Both the position numbers and the translations under genes were made by a program. The notes beneath the pieces are model-generated. The model was not told the origin of the DNA. It saw only the letters and a program-made list of their open reading frames with translations, and made no database searches. A DNA stretch of 64,000 bases from Methanobacterium sp. ERen5 (GTDB lineage Archaea; Methanobacteriota; Methanobacteria; Methanobacteriales; Methanobacteriaceae): the NCBI GenBank assembly GCA_024167805.1, contig CP099988.1, positions 2,116,001-2,180,000 on the forward strand, in the 5' to 3' direction. Below are positions 60,288-64,000 of the stretch, one piece after another (the first letter of the stretch is position 1; the number at the start of each line of letters is the position of its first letter).

Positions 60288-61048
60288 TCAACGTCCAAGT
60301 GGACAGGTTCTGGTGCAGTTGAAGCAAACATACTGGGATCCCAATGCTTGGGCTTGGTAGATGAGCCGATAATTATCTCCACTTAACATCTCCTCCTGCT
60401 CAGTGGGATTTGAATTTATAAATTTAGTCCAGAACTGTTTATTTCCTCCAAATCCATAGGGTTGACTGTTTGACAAACATTTTATAACATCAGTTTTCCC
60501 ATCTTTATCTAAAGCATCTACTGGGCAGTTTTTCACACAGTTATCACAGTAGGTGCAGTCAGTTTCTTCAAGAGATGAATCTGCATCCAGATCAAGATCT
60601 GTTAAGATGGCAATAAACATCACTTTTGAACCCATTTCAGGGTGAATGATTAGATTGTGCCTTCCAAAATTACCTAAACCTGCAGCGTAGGCTGCATGTC
60701 TTAGCGATACAAATCCTGACGGCATGAATGTTTGTTTGCTCATGGTAATGGGTCCTGAAGTAGGCACTATCATGACTTTGGCATTGAAATTGGTTTTAAT
60801 ATAATTTGCAAGCTTATAACTCACATTGTGTGAAAAATCAGAGATCAATTTTATACCCACGGATGCAAACTGGCTGTTGTTGCTTTCCAGGTTGTCAATC
60901 TGTTGAAATGCAAGTATAACCATGTTTTTAACGGTTGGAAAGAGTTCATGAACATCCATGGAGTTTGGACTGTTGTAATTTTTGATAGATGCAATTCCTA
61001 TATCATTTACTCCTAATTCTCTGGCCTTTCAATAATTTTTTCCTTCAT
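60288..61048 (-). CDS. Epoxyqueuosine reductase-like Fe-S oxidoreductase (QueG-type, one frameshift)
   Basis: About 253 aa when repaired. ATG 61048 starts KEKIIEKARELGVNDIGIAS, continuing into IKNYNSPNSMDV. T3 at 61027-61029 needs one more base; otherwise the protein would start at MDVHELF and lack its N-terminus. Two 4Fe-4S clusters follow near the C-terminus: CTYCDNCVKNCPVDAL and CFNCTRTCPLG. A flavin- or cobamide-binding region precedes them. QueG uses cobalamin for tRNA queuosine; this shorter relative may have another role, as queuosine is not expected in archaea. Confidence 0.78.
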
Positions 61049-61219
61049 AAATTTACATCTACACTTTAGTGGGTACAATAAATTTTATTAACATACAAAT
61101 TATTTGTATACAAATAAAATTGTTTGTTTGAACATATATAATTTATCTAAACTAAGCACATGGATTAGTGGAAATCTATAAGAAATAATTTAAATTACAA
61201 CTATCTAAAAAAAATAAAT

Positions 61220-61710
61220 TAACTATAGTTAAGTGGAGATAAGGAAACAGGCTTGTTAGGAAATGTGATGGTGGCTATTTAGTCACAGGATTCTTCATAT
61301 TCGGCGGACTTTCTGTGGGAGGATTAACAAACGGCGTTATCGGGATATTTGGTGCATTAGCATTCTTCTTTGATCTTGCAGAAGAAATAGCATGTGATGC
61401 AATGGACATGGAAGGTGATGAACAACGTTCCTCCAAAACCATTGCCTGAACACATGGAAAAAAGTACGCCCTCACAGTTTCAAGTACACTATACTCATTC
61501 CTGGTAATTTTAAGCTTAGTACCCCTAATTATGAGCTGGTTTGACTTGAAATTTCTCTATATCTTTATTCCACTGGACATGGCAATTATATAGTTGTCCC
61601 TAAAAATTTTAAAAACCACAACAGTTGAAGATGGCATAAAAATAATTCGCCAACTTTTCCTTACTATGACAGTGTTTGTTATAATATTTGTAGCGCTCTT
61701 ACTACTTTAA
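61220..61710 (+). pseudogene. UbiA-family prenyltransferase remnant
   Basis: Frame pieces read TGLLGNVMVAI, a shift (T3 near 61279), then LVTGFFIFGGLSVGGLTNGV and FFFDLAEEIACDAMDMEGDE. Then come SSKTIA, an in-frame TGA, THGKKYALTVSSTLYSFLVI, and later MAII, an in-frame TAG, LSLKILKTT, ending at a TAA. The DAMDMEGD motif is the second Mg-binding Asp cluster of UbiA-type enzymes such as geranylgeranylglyceryl phosphate synthases. Upstream coding sequence with the first Asp cluster is missing. Two in-frame stops show that it is not functional. Confidence 0.75.
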
Positions 61711-61788
61711 TCGGTAAATTCCAAAAAATAGCTAACATCCTCAATTTATAAAAAGGTAGGAGTAATGTATGTTAAACCTTAATTTAGT

Positions 61789-62148
61789 TTATTTTGAAGT
61801 TTTTGAGTAATCTGTGATGCCTAACCTGTTACCAAAGGGATCTTCAAACTCAACAGCCAGTCCTGTCATGATTTCAAAAGGTTCAGATAAAAAGCTAACT
61901 CCCCTTTCCTTCAAATTGTTGTACTCATCTTTAACATCATCAACCACAAACCATATTGTGGGTTTAACATCTGGAAAACTATTTAAATCCTTCAAAATAA
62001 TGGCAGGCTCTTGATCTCCCACATTAAATGCTGCCATACCCTTATCTGAAAAGTCAAACTTTAATTGAAGTCCCAAAACATCTTCATAATATTTTTTAGC
62101 CTGTTTAAGATCAGTTACACCTAGAAAAAAATTATCGTAGTCCTTCAT
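61789..62148 (-). CDS. VOC/glyoxalase-family protein
   Basis: 119 aa. FFLGVTDLKQAKKYYEDVLG opens the domain, followed by FDFSDKGMAAFNVGD, and the closing strand VEFEDPFGNRLGITDY. Metal-binding positions of VOC enzymes are only partly visible. AGGGAGGGTG lies upstream. It is just downstream of the MarR gene at 62256-62678 on the same strand and may be under its control. Confidence 0.82.
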   Translation of the reverse strand: MKDYDNFFLGVTDLKQAKKYYEDVLGLQLKFDFSDKGMAAFNVGDQEPAIILKDLNSFPDVKPTIWFVVDDVKDEYNNLKERGVSFLSEPFEIMTGLAVEFEDPFGNRLGITDYSKTSK

Positions 62149-62255
62149 TTTTCACCCTCCCTATGTACACAGTAATATGGGTCCTTGATTTAAACCATAT
62201 TAAATTTATTGTTCTAATGATGGGATATATAATTCCCTAAATCTGGTTTTATTCC

Positions 62256-62678
62256 CTATAGTTGGTCTAAAACAGTTAGGAGTTTGTTATAATCTTCTTC
62301 AACTACATTTTTCCGGAATTCGGCATCCAAGTCCTTGGCAATTTCTATCATTTGTGGCCGGATCTCCTTTGATTTAGATGTTAAACAAACTAACACAGAT
62401 CTGCGGTCTTTGGTATCTTCAATTTTTTGGATAAAATCTCTTTTTTCCATCCTGTCAAGCACACCTGTGAGGGTTGCTCCGTCCATATCTAACCTTTTAG
62501 CTAGATCTTTAAATTTAATCTCATCTTTATCCCACAGTGCACTTAAAACATAGAATTGGGCAGGGGTGATCTTAAATTGAGCAAGTTTTTCCTCGTAGTA
62601 CCTGTGGATCTTACGCCTAACCCTGTTCAACTTGAAACAAACATAATTTTCTGGTCCTTCACTTTCAACCAATATCAT
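62256..62678 (-). CDS. MarR-family transcriptional regulator
   Basis: 140 aa. LDKDEI-type winged helix at about 45-100 (IKFKDLAKRLDMDGATLTGV then LDRMEKRDFIQKIEDTKDRR), with dimerisation helices at both ends. The basic VRRKIHRYYEEKL near the N-terminus is usual for the family. TATATAT and GAGGTT precede the ATG. It is probably co-transcribed with the VOC gene downstream. Confidence 0.88.
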   Translation of the reverse strand: MILVESEGPENYVCFKLNRVRRKIHRYYEEKLAQFKITPAQFYVLSALWDKDEIKFKDLAKRLDMDGATLTGVLDRMEKRDFIQKIEDTKDRRSVLVCLTSKSKEIRPQMIEIAKDLDAEFRKNVVEEDYNKLLTVLDQL

Positions 62679-62814
62679 AACCTCTTATAATTGTTGATGG
62701 ATATATAGCATTTTCTCATTCAATTGACTATTAGTTTTCTATCACAATCCATATAGTAATGGGGTTATGAGTTTTAAAAAAAATAACTAGATCTTAAAAA
62801 AAGAATATAATTGG

Positions 62815-63360
62815 TTATTCTGGACCTTTAGGGGCATTATTTATCATTCTTTCTCTAAATGATGGGTAACCATTACTTTTGTTCCAATAAAATTGGAGAG
62901 GAGTGCTCCAAAGACCATCTAATGTTCTGTAACTACTAGCACCCCAACTTTTAGGACTCACTGAGTGGTAAACAATATTACCATTCTTTGTAGCGTAATT
63001 CCCTATTACTATGGTTTGGTTAATTTCCTTTTTGAGTGTTGTATGGTAGAAATGGGTGTAAATAACTATAGTTCCGTTTTGATAAAGATAAGTCTTCCAG
63101 TAGTATTTGGTTGGTTTGTTCATCCCAGGATAAATTTTATCAGCAATACCAATGGAATAATGACCTGCGCTGTTCTTCTTGACACCATAACCCTTGGTAA
63201 GTGTGACTCCTGCATCTATGAGCTTAGGATATTTTAAATTGCCAAGATTAGTGGAGCTTGATGTTTTTGAAGAATTAACATTTCCTGTTGCAAAAACAGT
63301 GCCACACATTACTAGAACAGAAAAAACTGCCAAAATTAATATTAAATTCTTTTTATCCAT
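62815..63360 (-). CDS. Secreted protein of unknown function
   Basis: 181 aa. Signal peptide about 1-25 (VFATG), then a Ser/Thr/Asn-rich linker. A beta-rich domain has repeated aromatic residues (KYYWKTYLYQNGTIVIYTHF). No cysteines and no anchor. Tryptophan- and tyrosine-rich secreted domains of this size occur in Methanobacterium but I know no function. AAGGAATGA precedes the ATG. Confidence 0.62.
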   Translation of the reverse strand: MDKKNLILILAVFSVLVMCGTVFATGNVNSSKTSSSTNLGNLKYPKLIDAGVTLTKGYGVKKNSAGHYSIGIADKIYPGMNKPTKYYWKTYLYQNGTIVIYTHFYHTTLKKEINQTIVIGNYATKNGNIVYHSVSPKSWGASSYRTLDGLWSTPLQFYWNKSNGYPSFRERMINNAPKGPE

Positions 63361-63742
63361 TGTATTTCATTCCTTTTTATGATTATATCCTGGTCATAAT
63401 ATTAACAATTAATACCATTACTACTAATACTCAATTATAATATATATGGATTGTGGTTAATTAAATTTAGCTTTGAAATTGTGTCAATATTTATCATATT
63501 AATTCTCCGGCTTCCAATTAAGTAAATCCAAATTAAAAACACTACAAACTTCATAACACTATTTTAAGCTGTTAATCAAGTTTTAATTGGAACATATTAA
63601 TTCTTTTGTTCATAATCTGATTTGTAAATAACATTGAAGAAAAGTACAACTTTTATATCATTAAAAAGGTAATTTCTTTAATGAAAATTCACATAATATA
63701 TTTATCATGTGCAGATTTAAATTTCTAAGGGGTTGATTGTTG
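63361..63742. other. AT-rich intergenic region
   Basis: 382 bases. A TATA-like stretch (CTTTTATATC, about 63649) precedes the last gene. A 15-codon frame at 63681 (MKIHIIYLSCADLNF) with AAAGGTAATT upstream may be chance or a short leader. No larger gene. Confidence 0.35.
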
Positions 63743-63984
63743 ATGGATTTTAAATACTTGAAATCTGATACTAAAAGAATCGAAAAAAGTTTGAAGAACT
63801 GAACAAGAAGTATGATGTTATCCAACGTGAAAAGGAACTGGAACTACTTGAAAAGAGATCTAAGGAGATAAACGAAGGTTCGGATGACAACTTGAAAACC
63901 CAAATTTGGGGAGATATCTACAAGGATGTCCTTGAAATTGAGAAAAAAACTGATGTTAAACCGGATAAAAAGAAGAAAAAATAG
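63743..63984 (+). CDS. Small charged coiled-coil protein (one frameshift)
   Basis: 80 aa when repaired: MDFKYLKSDTKRIEKKFEEL, then LNKKYDVIQREKELELLEKR, a Lys/Glu-rich coiled coil, with a poly-Lys C-terminus. A6 at 63783-63788 needs one more A to avoid an early stop. AAGGGGTTGAT gives a strong ribosome site. No family recognised. The C-terminal lysines could bind nucleic acid. Confidence 0.65.
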
Positions 63985-64000
63985 GGTAACTACTTTTAAT

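Overview
The window looks like a chromosomal segment of a methanogenic archaeon of the order Methanobacteriales, most likely Methanobacterium or a close relative. The evidence is a low-GC genome, Shine-Dalgarno sites of the GGAGGTGAT type, a membrane protein carrying pseudomurein-binding-type repeats (19442-20149), adhesin-like beta-helix surface proteins, a small siroheme/Fe-S sulfite-reductase-like protein, an ADP-independent acetyl-CoA synthetase and the DUF2162/ExbB-like/DUF2149 trio. I see no rRNA, tRNA, CRISPR array, insertion sequence or prophage. The genus call is inference.

Layout. 1-10535: truncated methyltransferase, a very large multi-PAS histidine kinase, a second methyltransferase, a siroheme protein, a Myb-like protein and a sugar cluster (SIS isomerase, SemiSWEET transporter, OtsB-like phosphatase). 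Two copies of a structured non-coding element flank this part (4347-4518 and 10331-10517). 10536-20149: nitroreductase/metallo-beta-lactamase/alpha-beta hydrolase cluster, a response regulator, a phospholipase-C-like protein, tandem TetR regulators, a K+ channel and three membrane-anchored surface proteins. 20645-33383: TetR plus a Fe-S aldo/keto reductase, PAP2 and DedA membrane proteins, TMEM175-type channel, SpoIIM-like protein, CPA1 antiporter, a glycosidase-like protein, an SGNH hydrolase and a second aldo/keto reductase. 33738-41510: acs with a divergent winged-helix regulator, TetR plus YhgE-type exporter, and a decayed acyltransferase. 41783-51328: Nudix hydrolase, metal ABC importer with a divergent NikR-like regulator, MFS exporter with MarR, HEAT-repeat protein. 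51726-63984: energiser-like membrane trio, two divergent beta-helix surface proteins, Fe-S reductase, UbiA pseudogene, MarR and small secreted or coiled-coil proteins.

Two points matter for reading the annotation. First, at least fifteen genes are interrupted by single missing bases, mostly in homopolymer runs, and one added base restores an intact family-like protein each time. This looks like a sequence-quality problem rather than gene decay, so I give the repaired genes as single features. The acyltransferase remnant (40367-41510) and the UbiA remnant (61220-61710) also contain in-frame stops that homopolymer errors do not explain, and I treat them as real pseudogenes. Second, the most novel-looking item is the pair of structured elements: a perfect hairpin with a different stem sequence in each copy, an anti-16S (Shine-Dalgarno) sequence in the loop, a second hairpin and a nearly invariant 39-nt tail.

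Several regulators sit beside visible inverted repeats in their own promoters (TetR at 21055 and 37554, MarR at 47906, the regulator divergent from acs), which suggests local autoregulated circuits controlling redox enzymes, exporters and acetate activation.
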